A DNA stretch of 44,496 nt from Clostridia bacterium (lineage in GTDB: Bacteria; Bacillota; Clostridia; Oscillospirales; CAG-272), in NCBI GenBank assembly GCA_017462605.1, contig JAFTQV010000091.1, forward strand, positions 1-44,496. Reading direction: 5' to 3'. Position numbers and translations under genes: made by a program. Below, one piece after another: positions 1 to 7,149 of this stretch. The notes under the pieces are model-generated. The model worked only from the letters and a program-made list of their open reading frames with translations, made no database searches and was not told the origin of the DNA. Every line of letters begins with the position of its first letter. Position 1 is the first letter of the stretch.

Positions 1-546
1 GTTGACCTCTTTATCGCGAACGAGCCTTTCGTAGTCGACAGCGTAGGCAATAGCGAATTCCGAAAGATAGACGTCGTCTACCATGACCTCGGGCAGATAT
101 TCGGCAAGCGTGCATTCGGTATCGATCTCAACGAAATATCTTTCCTCGGGCTCTCCGCGCTCCCGATCCTCACAGTCCTCGAGGTCATCATCATCGCCCT
201 CGTCCTTGATGACGGAGGCATAAGGCTTGCCCTTGGTTACTATTGAGACGTGAGGCTTCGGCAGATCCACGTAGACCTCTTTTATCGCCTCAAGCCTTGC
301 GTATTCCGATATGGCTTCGTACGCTTTACCAAGGCGCGCACGTCTTGAGAGCGGGACGGCAGGCCAGAAATAATAACCCAGCTCTTCGGTGAAAAGCCTT
401 GTCAGAAGACAACCCTTATAATAAGAATGAGCGATCTCGTGACCGTAAATATCGGGAGTTATATACGCGGCAGCCTTGCTTCTTTCATCGTCGCTAAGAG
501 AAAATTCCGAATAGAAAACATTCCGCGGCACAAATTTCAGCTTCAT
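1..546 (-). CDS. Hypothetical protein, N-terminal part only (gene runs off the window)
   Basis: An open frame of 182 codons begins with ATG at 546 and continues past base 1, so the C-terminus is not visible. Its ATG overlaps the TGA of the upstream sensor kinase (ATGA at 543-546), so the two are probably translationally coupled and co-transcribed with the response regulator. The visible protein has no signal peptide or membrane segment. It contains an acidic stretch (DEGDDDDLEDCEDRE) near residues 121-135, many aromatic residues and a segment YITPDIYGHEIAHSYYKG. I do not recognise the family. A distant resemblance to DUF2156/acyltransferase-like proteins is possible but is a guess. Coupling to a two-component system suggests a role in that signalling output. 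Confidence 0.6.
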   Translation of the reverse strand, partial: MKLKFVPRNVFYSEFSLSDDERSKAAAYITPDIYGHEIAHSYYKGCLLTRLFTEELGYYFWPAVPLSRRARLGKAYEAISEYARLEAIKEVYVDLPKPHVSIVTKGKPYASVIKDEGDDDDLEDCEDRERGEPEERYFVEIDTECTLAEYLPEVMVDDVYLSEFAIAYAVDYERLVRDKEVN

Positions 547-2024
547 CCTTCGCTCTCCTTTTCCGCTATGGGCAATTCAAGCTTCGCGTAAAAGCTTCTC
601 GAGCCTATTATACCCACAGTTCCGTATTCAAATCTTATATCAAGCAGCTCGGAGAGCTTTTTGCAGGTCTTGAGTCCGATCTTATTGCTTTCCGCCTGAT
701 CCTTACGGTCGCCGACGAAGTTTTTGATGACAAGGCTAACCCTCTGCCCTCTGACGCCTATCGCCACGGCGACGGGCTTTTTCTCGTCTGCGTACTTATA
801 TATATTTGAAAAAAGATTATCTATTATTCTCGCGAGCTTCGGCGCGTCCGTTGAAACCTTAATATTATCGGTTATCATCTTACCCATATGGACACTCACC
901 TTATACGAGCGCTCGCCGAGAAGAAGAACGTGCTCGGAGAGGAGCTGATCGAAAAGAGTTTTAGCTCCGTAGTGAGAAAACTCAGCCTTAACGTTATTAT
1001 CACCGAAGACGAGAAAGTAATTGAAAAGATCGTCCGAAAGCTCTTTGAGCTTAAGAGCCGTGCCCTCGGATGCCTTAAGGTATTCCTGCATCACGCTGTC
1101 GTCCGAATAGCTCTTCATTATATCGAGATAGCCGAGAAGGACGGTAAGCGGCGTTCTTATATCGTGCGACATCGAGGTGATAAGCTCCGAGTTTGCCGTC
1201 AGAGCCTCTTTTTCCTTCTCAAGGCTCGAGAGCATCGTGGTTCTCATCTCTTCAACGTTTCTCGTCAGCTTTGAAAATTCGTTGTCTCCCTTTTGCACCC
1301 TTATCTCGGTATTCATATCCTTCTCGTAAACGAGGCTGACGTCCTGCGCGAGCCTCGAAATGTTTGAGGTAAGCCTTGTGAAATACAGCATAAGCACGAT
1401 AACGAGAACTACGAACGCCGATACGAGGCTTGCGATATTCGCAACGTCATAATAGATATACTCGGTAAAATCAACGAGAGAGACAAAAAGAGTGCCGTCC
1501 GTAAAATCGATGGGTCTTTGACCGTTCTTCTCGGCGAGCGCTATGATCTCATCTCTCGTGGGATAATCTACCGTTATACCGCCGATAGTACCTTCCTGGC
1601 TTCCCGAGCCTTCGTTGCCCTTATCCTCCTCTGCGTCGCCCCCATCGCCTGCAGGCTGATCATCCGCAAAAGAATCGTCCTTATCCGCGTCTCCCTGCAA
1701 GTCGTCATAGAAAAGCTGATTGTCTTTATAGAGAAAAACGTAAACGTTTCTATTGCCTCTTGCCCACCTTGTAATTTGCTTGGTGTCATTGGAAGAAACC
1801 GCGTTTGTGACTATAAAAGTTTGCAGATCGCTGATGTAGTTCTCGTATCTTTCCTCTCTTGACTCTCGGGAATTATACTCATTTTCGACCCAATTATTCA
1901 CAGAATCTCTTACGATAAAATAGGTGATGACGCCAAGCGCAGTACCAAGTATTATGGCTATAAGCATTCCTGCTCGCAGGGAGCGGAATAATCGCCCGAA
2001 AAAGTCCTTTATCTTCTCAATCAA
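543..2024 (-). CDS. Membrane sensor histidine kinase
   Basis: This 493-residue protein is the sensor of a two-component system. Membrane segments lie at about residues 17-38 and 197-216, enclosing an extracytoplasmic domain of roughly 155 residues. A HAMP-like linker follows, then the H-box MSHDIRTPLTVLLGYL with phosphoacceptor His287, and an ATPase domain with the N-box IDNLFSNIYKYAD at 401-413. The glycine boxes are poorly conserved, with only NKIGLKTCKKL recognisable. The sensor domain carries an unusual Asp/Gly/Glu-rich insertion at about 107-145. The start is TTG at 2024, overlapping the regulator gene by 8 bp, and is supported by an AGAGG site 8 bases upstream. The ligand is unknown. 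The partner is the regulator encoded just upstream. Confidence 0.9.
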   Translation of the reverse strand: MIEKIKDFFGRLFRSLRAGMLIAIILGTALGVITYFIVRDSVNNWVENEYNSRESREERYENYISDLQTFIVTNAVSSNDTKQITRWARGNRNVYVFLYKDNQLFYDDLQGDADKDDSFADDQPAGDGGDAEEDKGNEGSGSQEGTIGGITVDYPTRDEIIALAEKNGQRPIDFTDGTLFVSLVDFTEYIYYDVANIASLVSAFVVLVIVLMLYFTRLTSNISRLAQDVSLVYEKDMNTEIRVQKGDNEFSKLTRNVEEMRTTMLSSLEKEKEALTANSELITSMSHDIRTPLTVLLGYLDIMKSYSDDSVMQEYLKASEGTALKLKELSDDLFNYFLVFGDNNVKAEFSHYGAKTLFDQLLSEHVLLLGERSYKVSVHMGKMITDNIKVSTDAPKLARIIDNLFSNIYKYADEKKPVAVAIGVRGQRVSLVIKNFVGDRKDQAESNKIGLKTCKKLSELLDIRFEYGTVGIIGSRSFYAKLELPIAEKESEG

Positions 2025-2709
2025 TCTGATAACCTCTTCCCCAGACAGTTCTGATTATTTTGGGTGATGACGGAGCATCCTCGAGCTTGCGGCGAAGGTT
2101 GAGGATATGTACCGTCACCGTATTATTGGACGAGGGCAGAGGTATCTCTCCCCATACCGATTCATAGATCTCGTCCGAGCTTATGGCTCTGCCTCTGTTT
2201 GCCGAGAGGAAAAGCAAAAGCTCCATTTCCTTATCTCTTATATCGAGCGGCTCGCCGTATTTAAGGACCTCTCTTGTCTTGGTATTAACCACAACGCCGT
2301 ATCCGAGATTAACGGTATCAAGAGAGTCGAGCGACTTTCTATCGTATCTTACGTATCTTCTCGTCAGAGCCTCTACCTTAAGAAGAAGCTCCTTCGGTCC
2401 GAAGGGCTTGACTATATAATCGTCTCCACCCTTGCCGTACGCCTCCTCCTTATCGCTATCGAGCGATTTAGCGGTAAGAAAAAGCACGGGCACGTCCGAA
2501 AACCTTCTGATCTTCTCCAAGGCATCAACGCCCGAAAGCCCGGGCATCATAATATCCATAATACAGAGATCTATATCGGCATTCTCCGAAACGGTATTGA
2601 CAGCCGACTCGCCGTCCGCCGCCTCAAGAGTCTCATAGCCCTTGCTTTCAAGCAAAAGCTTTAAGACCTTTCTTATTTCGATCTCGTCGTCGGTTATAAG
2701 TATCTTCAT
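2017..2709 (-). CDS. OmpR/PhoB-family response regulator
   Basis: A 230-residue response regulator. The receiver domain shows the acidic pair DD at 7-8, the phosphoacceptor Asp52 in MDIMMPGLSG, Thr79 in FLTA and Lys101 in VKPFGPKELL. A winged-helix DNA-binding domain follows (about 130-230), including the segments NTVTVHILNLRRKLE and IIRTVWGRGYQID. The open frame extends upstream to 2835, but the ATG at 2709 gives the family-typical N-terminus MKILITDDE. The upstream portion would also cover the promoter at 2767-2795. The stop overlaps the TTG start of the kinase gene by 8 bp, so the order is regulator, kinase, unknown gene. Targets are unknown. Confidence 0.94.
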   Translation of the reverse strand: MKILITDDEIEIRKVLKLLLESKGYETLEAADGESAVNTVSENADIDLCIMDIMMPGLSGVDALEKIRRFSDVPVLFLTAKSLDSDKEEAYGKGGDDYIVKPFGPKELLLKVEALTRRYVRYDRKSLDSLDTVNLGYGVVVNTKTREVLKYGEPLDIRDKEMELLLFLSANRGRAISSDEIYESVWGEIPLPSSNNTVTVHILNLRRKLEDAPSSPKIIRTVWGRGYQID

Positions 2710-2766
2710 ACTCTCTGCCTCTTTTCTCGCCGCGATTATATAGCGGAGCATATTTTTACATTTTAT

Positions 2767-2795
2767 ATTGTAGCACAAATCAATCGGGATTTCAA
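2767..2795 (-). promoter_or_regulatory. Sigma-A type promoter for the two-component operon
   Basis: On the minus strand TTGAAA (2795-2790) and TACAAT (2772-2767) are separated by exactly 17 bases, about 60 bases upstream of the regulator ATG. Seen in sequence; activity is inferred. Confidence 0.7.
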
Positions 2796-2808
2796 TAGGG
2801 ATTTTTGG

Positions 2809-2846
2809 AAGAAAAAAGCCTGCCCGATATACCAACCTATCGGGCA
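2809..2846 (-). terminator. Intrinsic terminator of the perR-rbr unit
   Basis: Arms TGCCCGATA (2821-2829) and TATCGGGCA (2838-2846) form a 9-bp stem with an 8-base loop. On the minus strand the stem is followed by GGCTTTTTTCTT. It lies about 35 bases after the rubrerythrin stop, and separates that unit from the two-component promoter. Confidence 0.85.
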
Positions 2847-2882
2847 GACGTAAGCTTTACATATTTTTATCAGTAAAAGATA

Positions 2883-3416
2883 TCAATAATTCTCCTTGCG
2901 AACCTCGAAGAAGCTCTGAGGATGAGCGCATACGGGGCAAGCAAGAGGAGCCTTGAGACCCATTACGAGATGTCCGCAGTTGCGGCACTCCCACATAGTC
3001 ATCTCACCCTTAGCGAATACCTGCTGAAGCTCAACGTTGGAGAGAAGCTTGCGGTATCTTTCCTCATGCGACTTCTCGATAGCCGCTACCATTCTGAACT
3101 GAGCCGCAAGAGCCTTGAAGCCCTCTTCCTCAGCCTCTTTAGCGAAGGTATCGTACATATCGGTCCACTCATAGTTCTCGCCCTCTGCTGCCGCAACAAG
3201 GTTTGCCGCGGTATTGCCAAGTCCGCCAAGAGCCTTAAACCAGAGCTTTGCATGCTCCTTCTCGTTCTCCGCGGTCTGAAGGAAGATAGCCGCGATCTGC
3301 TCGTAGCCTTCCTTCTTAGCGACAGATGCGAAATAAGTATACTTATTTCTTGCCTGAGATTCGCCTGCGAATGCAGTCATAAGATTCTGTTCTGTTTTAG
3401 TTCCCTTAAGTTCCAT
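2883..3416 (-). CDS. rbr: Rubrerythrin
   Basis: A 177-residue rubrerythrin, a cytoplasmic non-haem iron peroxidase that reduces hydrogen peroxide in anaerobes. The N-terminal ferritin-like four-helix domain (about 1-135) shows the iron-ligand motifs in [30 protein letters not shown] and [11 protein letters not shown]. The C-terminal rubredoxin-like domain has the iron-binding pairs CRNCGH and CPVCAHPQ. Length is close to the family norm. It lies 32 bp after the PerR-like gene and is probably co-transcribed with it, which fits derepression by peroxide. Confidence 0.96.
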   Translation of the reverse strand: MELKGTKTEQNLMTAFAGESQARNKYTYFASVAKKEGYEQIAAIFLQTAENEKEHAKLWFKALGGLGNTAANLVAAAEGENYEWTDMYDTFAKEAEEEGFKALAAQFRMVAAIEKSHEERYRKLLSNVELQQVFAKGEMTMWECRNCGHLVMGLKAPLACPVCAHPQSFFEVRKENY

Positions 3417-3448
3417 TTTTAAATTCTCCTTGAATTTATATTGTTTTT

Positions 3449-3829
3449 TTAATTTAAATTTTGATGCCTGCAGCTCTCGCAGACGTATCTGAGCTTAAGC
3501 TCATATGCCTCGATGTCCTCACCCGAGATCCTTTTGAGATCCTCAAAAAGCCGAGGCGCGCCAACGTCTCTGACTCCCTTACATACAGAGCAGATGAGAT
3601 GACCGTGAAGCGCTGTGTCCGAATCGTAAAGATCGGCTCCGTCGTCTCCGCTTATCCTTCGGATAATGCCTTCCTTTGCAAGCTCCTTGAGGTTATTATA
3701 CACGGTAGCTCTTGAAATTCCCGGCATCAGATCCTTTGCATAAGCTAAGATCTCATCAGCCGTTCTATGCTTCCCATGGCAAAAGTCAGAGCGGAAGATC
3801 GAAAGCATCAATGCCTTTTGCTTTGTCAT
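3449..3829 (-). CDS. perR: Fur/PerR-family transcriptional repressor
   Basis: A 126-residue Fur-superfamily regulator. The N-terminal winged helix includes [38 protein letters not shown]. The C-terminal dimerisation domain retains [12 protein letters not shown] and VCESCRHQ, two Cys-x-x-Cys pairs that form the structural zinc site typical of PerR. The assignment to PerR rather than Fur or Zur rests on these pairs and on the rubrerythrin gene immediately downstream. A 13-bp inverted repeat sits at its own promoter and suggests autoregulation. Metal choice and peroxide sensing are inferred. Confidence 0.88.
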   Translation of the reverse strand: MTKQKALMLSIFRSDFCHGKHRTADEILAYAKDLMPGISRATVYNNLKELAKEGIIRRISGDDGADLYDSDTALHGHLICSVCKGVRDVGAPRLFEDLKRISGEDIEAYELKLRYVCESCRHQNLN

Positions 3830-3839
3830 ATTTACCTCG

Positions 3840-3878
3840 TTTTAGACAAAGTTTAGTTTTTTTGGACTTTGTCTAAAA
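3840..3878 (-). promoter_or_regulatory. Inverted-repeat operator candidate upstream of perR
   Basis: Perfect 13-bp arms TTTTAGACAAAGT (3840-3852) and ACTTTGTCTAAAA (3866-3878) are separated by 13 bases. The repeat lies between the -10 box (3881-3886) and the perR start, covering the expected transcription start. It is not followed by a T-run, so a repressor site is more likely than a terminator. The motif differs from the classical Bacillus Per box. Confidence 0.7.
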
Positions 3879-3880
3879 AC

Positions 3881-3909
3881 ATTATATCAAAAGACATTTC
3901 ATTTGTCAA
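3881..3909 (-). promoter_or_regulatory. Promoter of perR-rbr
   Basis: Minus strand TTGACA (3909-3904), a 17-base spacer and TATAAT (3886-3881): a consensus sigma-A promoter reading into perR. Confidence 0.85.
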
Positions 3910-3930
3910 TAGCTTTTTTGAATTTTTTTA

Positions 3931-4983
3931 TCAAATTTCAAGATATCCGAAGATGACCTTTAAAGTATTGTATACTCCGTCCTTATGGCTTCTTTCATAG
4001 CCGTGGCTGGCGTAGACGCCTGCTCCGATCAGACCGTGCCTGATATCGCTTCCCGCGCCGAGGGTTGCTTCAACGTCCGAGCCGTAATGAGGATAGACGT
4101 CGACCGCGTAATCGGCTCCCGTCTCCTTCGCCGCAGATATAAGCTTGCCGACGACCTCGTAGCTATAAGGTCCGCCCGAATCCTTGGCGCAGATCGAGAC
4201 CTGCCTTTCGGTGCAGGAGAGCCCGTCTCCAACGCAGCCCATATCGACGCTTATCGCCTCGCTTATTCCCGCGGGAACAGAGGACGCGCCGCCGTGACCT
4301 ACCTCTTCGTAGACGGTTATATGAAGGTAGAGACTTCTTTTAAGAGTGATCTTTTCTTCCTTAATATATTCCGCAAAGGCGAGAAGAATACCGACCGAAA
4401 GCTTATCGTCAAGAAATCTTGATTTTATATATCCCGTATCGGTGACTCTCGTTCTCGGGTCGAATGCGACTATATCGCCGACCTCAATTCCGAGCGCCTT
4501 AACGCCATCCGCGCTATTGCAATCGGCATCAAGCACCACCTCGGTGGTATCGAAGCTTCTTTTGGTATCTCCGTACGAGCCGTTGACGTGAACGGACGCG
4601 TTGCAAAGCTGAAGAGTGCCCTCAATTACGCCGCCCGAGCGGGTATATACCTTAACGTTTTCCGCCTCTGCGTTCTCGGCTCTCATTCCGCCGAGATTCG
4701 TCACTCTCAGTCTGCCGCTGCCCTTTATCTCGGCAACCATTGCGCCAAGAGTATCGGTATGCGCCTCAAGCAAAAGGCCTTCGCTCCCCGGGACGTCTGC
4801 CAGGCAAACGGTAACTCCGCCCTTCTTGGTGATCTTTGGGGAGTAGCCGAATGACGAGAGCTTATCCGCAACGTATTTTACCGCTTTAGCGGTAAAGCCT
4901 GTGGGACTGTCTATCGCGAGAAGCTCGGCAGTGTATCCGACCGCGCGCTCGGCGTATTCATAGCTTATCAATTCTTTTTTCAT
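3931..4983 (-). CDS. M42-family metallopeptidase (glutamyl/deblocking aminopeptidase-like)
   Basis: A 350-residue cytoplasmic aminopeptidase of the M42 (TET) family, which forms large oligomers that trim peptides. Visible metal and catalytic motifs are EAHTDTLG (His75, Asp77), SRFLDDKLSVG (Asp192), YEEVGHGG (Glu226, Glu227), SVDMG (Asp247) and SHGYERSH near the C-terminus. Together these match the two-zinc site of the family. Length is normal. It has its own promoter and is divergent from guaA. Substrate preference cannot be read from sequence. Confidence 0.92.
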   Translation of the reverse strand: MKKELISYEYAERAVGYTAELLAIDSPTGFTAKAVKYVADKLSSFGYSPKITKKGGVTVCLADVPGSEGLLLEAHTDTLGAMVAEIKGSGRLRVTNLGGMRAENAEAENVKVYTRSGGVIEGTLQLCNASVHVNGSYGDTKRSFDTTEVVLDADCNSADGVKALGIEVGDIVAFDPRTRVTDTGYIKSRFLDDKLSVGILLAFAEYIKEEKITLKRSLYLHITVYEEVGHGGASSVPAGISEAISVDMGCVGDGLSCTERQVSICAKDSGGPYSYEVVGKLISAAKETGADYAVDVYPHYGSDVEATLGAGSDIRHGLIGAGVYASHGYERSHKDGVYNTLKVIFGYLEI

Positions 4984-5016
4984 TTTTGCAAACTTCCTAT
5001 GGTTTTATTCGCTTTT

Positions 5017-5045
5017 ATTGTAGCATACGCGTTTCTTTTTTTCAA
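5017..5045 (-). promoter_or_regulatory. Promoter of the M42 peptidase gene
   Basis: Minus strand TTGAAA (5045-5040), a 17-base spacer and TACAAT (5022-5017), about 34 bases before the ATG. Confidence 0.75.
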
Positions 5046-5093
5046 TCCTTTTAAAAAAATTTATTATTTTAAAAATTTTCCTTAAAAAAACTG

Positions 5094-5122
5094 TTGATTT
5101 ATGAAAAAAAATGTTCTATAAT
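5094..5122 (+). promoter_or_regulatory. Promoter of guaA
   Basis: TTGATT (5094-5099), a 17-base spacer and TATAAT (5117-5122). The leader is short, with AAGGAG at 5145-5150 seven bases before the ATG. No riboswitch is visible. Confidence 0.8.
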
Positions 5123-5157
5123 ATGTCTATAAAATTTGAAAATCAAGGAGATTATCC

Positions 5158-6159
5158 ATGCAGAACAACTTAAGACCCGATAGCTTTGAGCGCATAACCA
5201 CCAAGGCGCTCGCAGATTCATTTATCGAAGAGCAGATCAAGCTCATTCGCGAAGAGGTGGGGGATAAGAAGGTATTGCTTGCTCTTTCGGGCGGAGTTGA
5301 CTCTTCCGTCGTTGCCGCTCTTCTTGCGAAGGCGATAGGCAAGCAGCTCTACTGCGTACATGTCAATCACGGACTTATGCGTAAATATGAGTCGGAGAAC
5401 GTTATCGATGTTTTCCAAAAGCAGATGGACGTCAACCTTATCTACGTTGACGCTACCGACCGTTTCCTCGATCTTCTTAAGGACGTTTCCGATCCCGAAA
5501 GAAAGAGAAAAATAATCGGTGCTGAGTTTATCAACGTTTTTGCGGAAGAGGCAAGACGCCTTGAGGGTATCTCCTATCTCGCTCAGGGTACTATTTACCC
5601 CGATATTCTTGAAAGCGTCAAGCAGGCTGAGGGCAAGAAGGCGGTCAAGTCGCACCACAACGTCGGCGGACTTCCCGAGGATCTTCAGTTTGAGCTTGTT
5701 GAGCCTCTTAAGCTTCTTTATAAGGACGAGGTAAGAGTAGTTGGAGAGGCGCTCGGCCTTCCTCACGGTATGGTATACCGCCAGCCCTTCCCCGGTCCCG
5801 GACTCGGCGTTCGCTGCCTTGGAGCTATCACGCGCGACAGACTTAACGCGCTGCGCGAGGCAGACGCTATTCTCCGCGATGAGTTTGACAAGTGCGGTCT
5901 TGCCGAAAAGGTATGGCAGTATTTCGTTGTCATTCCCGATATAAAGAGCGTCGGCGTTAAGGATGAAAGCCGCTATGAGGGCTGGCCCGCGATCATCCGC
6001 GCGATAAATACCAAGGACGCTATGAGCGCGACTATCGAAGAGATACCCTACGCGGTCCTTCATAAGATAGTAAACCGCATAATCGGAGAAGTCGAGGGTA
6101 TAAACAGAGTTCTTTACGATCTTACACCGAAGCCTACCGGAACGATCGAATGGGAATAA
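5158..6159 (+). CDS. guaA: GMP synthase ATP-pyrophosphatase subunit (no glutamine amidotransferase domain)
   Basis: This 333-residue protein adenylates XMP and aminates it to GMP. The PP-loop SGGVDSS is at 44-50. The C-terminal dimerisation domain ends in the conserved YDLTPKPTGTIEWE. YRQPFPGPGLGVR and TKDAMSA, typical of GMP synthases, are present. Bacterial GuaA is normally about 510 residues with an N-terminal class I glutaminase of about 190 residues. Here only about 40 residues precede the PP-loop, and the RBS and promoter fix the start, so this is not truncation by mis-calling. It resembles the archaeal two-subunit arrangement. It must use free ammonia or a separate glutaminase subunit, which is not in this window. 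A segment MGVDIRD is not needed for this call and was not found. Confidence 0.93.
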   Translation: MQNNLRPDSFERITTKALADSFIEEQIKLIREEVGDKKVLLALSGGVDSSVVAALLAKAIGKQLYCVHVNHGLMRKYESENVIDVFQKQMDVNLIYVDATDRFLDLLKDVSDPERKRKIIGAEFINVFAEEARRLEGISYLAQGTIYPDILESVKQAEGKKAVKSHHNVGGLPEDLQFELVEPLKLLYKDEVRVVGEALGLPHGMVYRQPFPGPGLGVRCLGAITRDRLNALREADAILRDEFDKCGLAEKVWQYFVVIPDIKSVGVKDESRYEGWPAIIRAINTKDAMSATIEEIPYAVLHKIVNRIIGEVEGINRVLYDLTPKPTGTIEWE

Positions 6160-6184
6160 GCCTGCGGCTTATTCCCATTCGATC
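6144..6184 (+). repeat. 19-bp perfect palindrome over the guaA stop codon
   Basis: The last codons and stop of guaA (6144-6162) are repeated in inverted orientation at 6166-6184, with the 3-base loop TGC. The stem is perfect over 19 bp. No T-run follows, so it is not a typical intrinsic terminator. It directly abuts the hairpin array at 6188-6324. Confidence 0.9.
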
Positions 6185-6187
6185 AAC

Positions 6188-6324
6188 TATGATCGCCTTC
6201 GGCGAGTTATGAGTTATGATTGCCTTCGGCAAGTTTTGATGTGCCTTTGGCACAGTTGGAGGTAACATGGCGATCATATCATAACGCTTGCGTAGCAAGC
6301 TCATAACATTTGGCAAAGCCAAAT
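6188..6324 (+). repeat. Array of five short hairpins with three-base loops
   Basis: Hairpins occur at 6193-6205 (TCGCC-ttc-GGCGA), 6220-6232 (TTGCC-ttc-GGCAA), 6240-6254 (TGTGCC-ttt-GGCACA), 6286-6300 (GCTTGC-gta-GCAAGC) and 6308-6324 (ATTTGGC-aaa-GCCAAAT). The first ones are separated by GTTATGA-like spacers. The last two are flanked by the reverse complement TCATAAC. A long-range 10-bp pair (6188-6197 with 6269-6278) also exists, so the whole array is itself inverted. It ends about 35 bases before the four-helix-bundle gene. Confidence 0.85.
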
Positions 6325-6359
6325 TTATAACTCTAAACTTGAAGCTTCGAGGTTTTGTT

Positions 6360-6719
6360 ATGTCAGATAGCGTTTTGAGAAATAAATCTAAAGACTTTGC
6401 AAAAGACATAGTTTTGCTTTGCCGCAAGCTAAAGCAGAACGGCGTTGAAGGTATTTTAATCAACCAACTTCTTCGTTGCGGAACATCTGTCGGCGCAAAC
6501 GTTTATGAGGCACAGTACGCCCAAGGAACAAAGGACTTTATATCGAAGTTTGAAATTGCGCTTAAAGAATGCAACGAAAGTGAATATTGGCTGGATTTGC
6601 TTCATGAAACCAATTCGATCACAGAATCAGATTTCAGAAATTTTTCCGGCATGTGCATTGAGCTCCGCCGAATGCTTGTTTCATCCGTGGCAACTTTGAA
6701 AAACAATACGGTTAAATGA
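6360..6719 (+). CDS. Four-helix-bundle protein (23S rRNA intervening-sequence protein / Avd-like family)
   Basis: A 119-residue, mostly helical protein. It shows the family pattern SKDFAKDIVLLCRKL near the N-terminus, INQLLRCGTSVGANVYEAQYAQGTKDFISKFEIALKECNESEYWLDLL in the centre and ELRRMLVSSVATLKN at the end. Members occur inside 23S rRNA intervening sequences, near diversity-generating retroelements (as Avd), or alone. There is no reverse transcriptase or rRNA here. The ATG at 6360 is chosen because GAGG lies 7 bases upstream. The frame is open back to 6288, but that part overlaps the hairpin array. Its function is unknown; association with small mobile elements is inferred. Confidence 0.85.
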   Translation: MSDSVLRNKSKDFAKDIVLLCRKLKQNGVEGILINQLLRCGTSVGANVYEAQYAQGTKDFISKFEIALKECNESEYWLDLLHETNSITESDFRNFSGMCIELRRMLVSSVATLKNNTVK

Positions 6720-6760
6720 CCCGATACGCCGAAAAACGCATTTTTGACTTCTAATACACC

Positions 6761-7108
6761 ATGACACATACGATGAGATTGAACGACGAGCCTTTTGAAT
6801 TGATAAGGCTCGGAATAAAGACTATCGAGCTGAGGCTCTACGATGAAAAAAGAAGGGCGGTCGCGCCGAAAGACAGAATAGAATTTATAAAAGCCTCGGA
6901 CGAGAGCCAAAGAATACTCAGCGAGGTTTTGGATATTCACCTCTTCCCTTCCTTCCGCGAGCTTTACGCCGCTCTTCCGCTTCTTAAATGCGGATACACA
7001 GAGAAAGATATTGCATCGGCATCATATACCGATATGGAAAAATACTATGCAAGAGAAGAAGAGGAAAAACTCGGCGTTGTTGGCATTGAGATCAAGGTTA
7101 TAGCTTGA
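6761..7108 (+). CDS. ASCH domain-containing protein
   Basis: A 115-residue protein with the ASCH (PUA-like) signature: FELIRLGIKTIELRLYDEKRR at about 12-32, a small beta-barrel pattern, and an end GVVGIEIKVI. ASCH proteins are thought to bind RNA or modified nucleosides, and some act as N4-acetylcytidine amidohydrolases. The conserved Lys of GIKTIELR and the following acidic and basic residues are present. The ATG has little Shine-Dalgarno sequence and follows the four-helix-bundle gene by 41 bp. It overlaps the longer open frame of the next gene. Exact function is unknown. Confidence 0.82.
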   Translation: MTHTMRLNDEPFELIRLGIKTIELRLYDEKRRAVAPKDRIEFIKASDESQRILSEVLDIHLFPSFRELYAALPLLKCGYTEKDIASASYTDMEKYYAREEEEKLGVVGIEIKVIA

Positions 7109-7149
7109 TCTTCTACAATATATTATTCTGTTTACAGTTGGAGACAAAT

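Noticed and set aside
1-546. Assignment of the partial first gene to a phosphatidylglycerol lysyltransferase-like family
   Set aside because: Only weak pattern resemblance was seen in an incomplete protein.
6144-6184. Ordinary intrinsic terminator of guaA
   Set aside because: The stem is long but there is no U-run after it; the sequence goes directly into further hairpins.
6188-6324. Repeat array resembling a CRISPR
   Set aside because: The units are small hairpins of differing sequence, not identical repeats with unique equal-length spacers, and no cas gene is present.
6360-6719. Diversity-generating retroelement, because the four-helix-bundle protein is Avd-like
   Set aside because: No reverse transcriptase, template repeat or variable target gene is found nearby.
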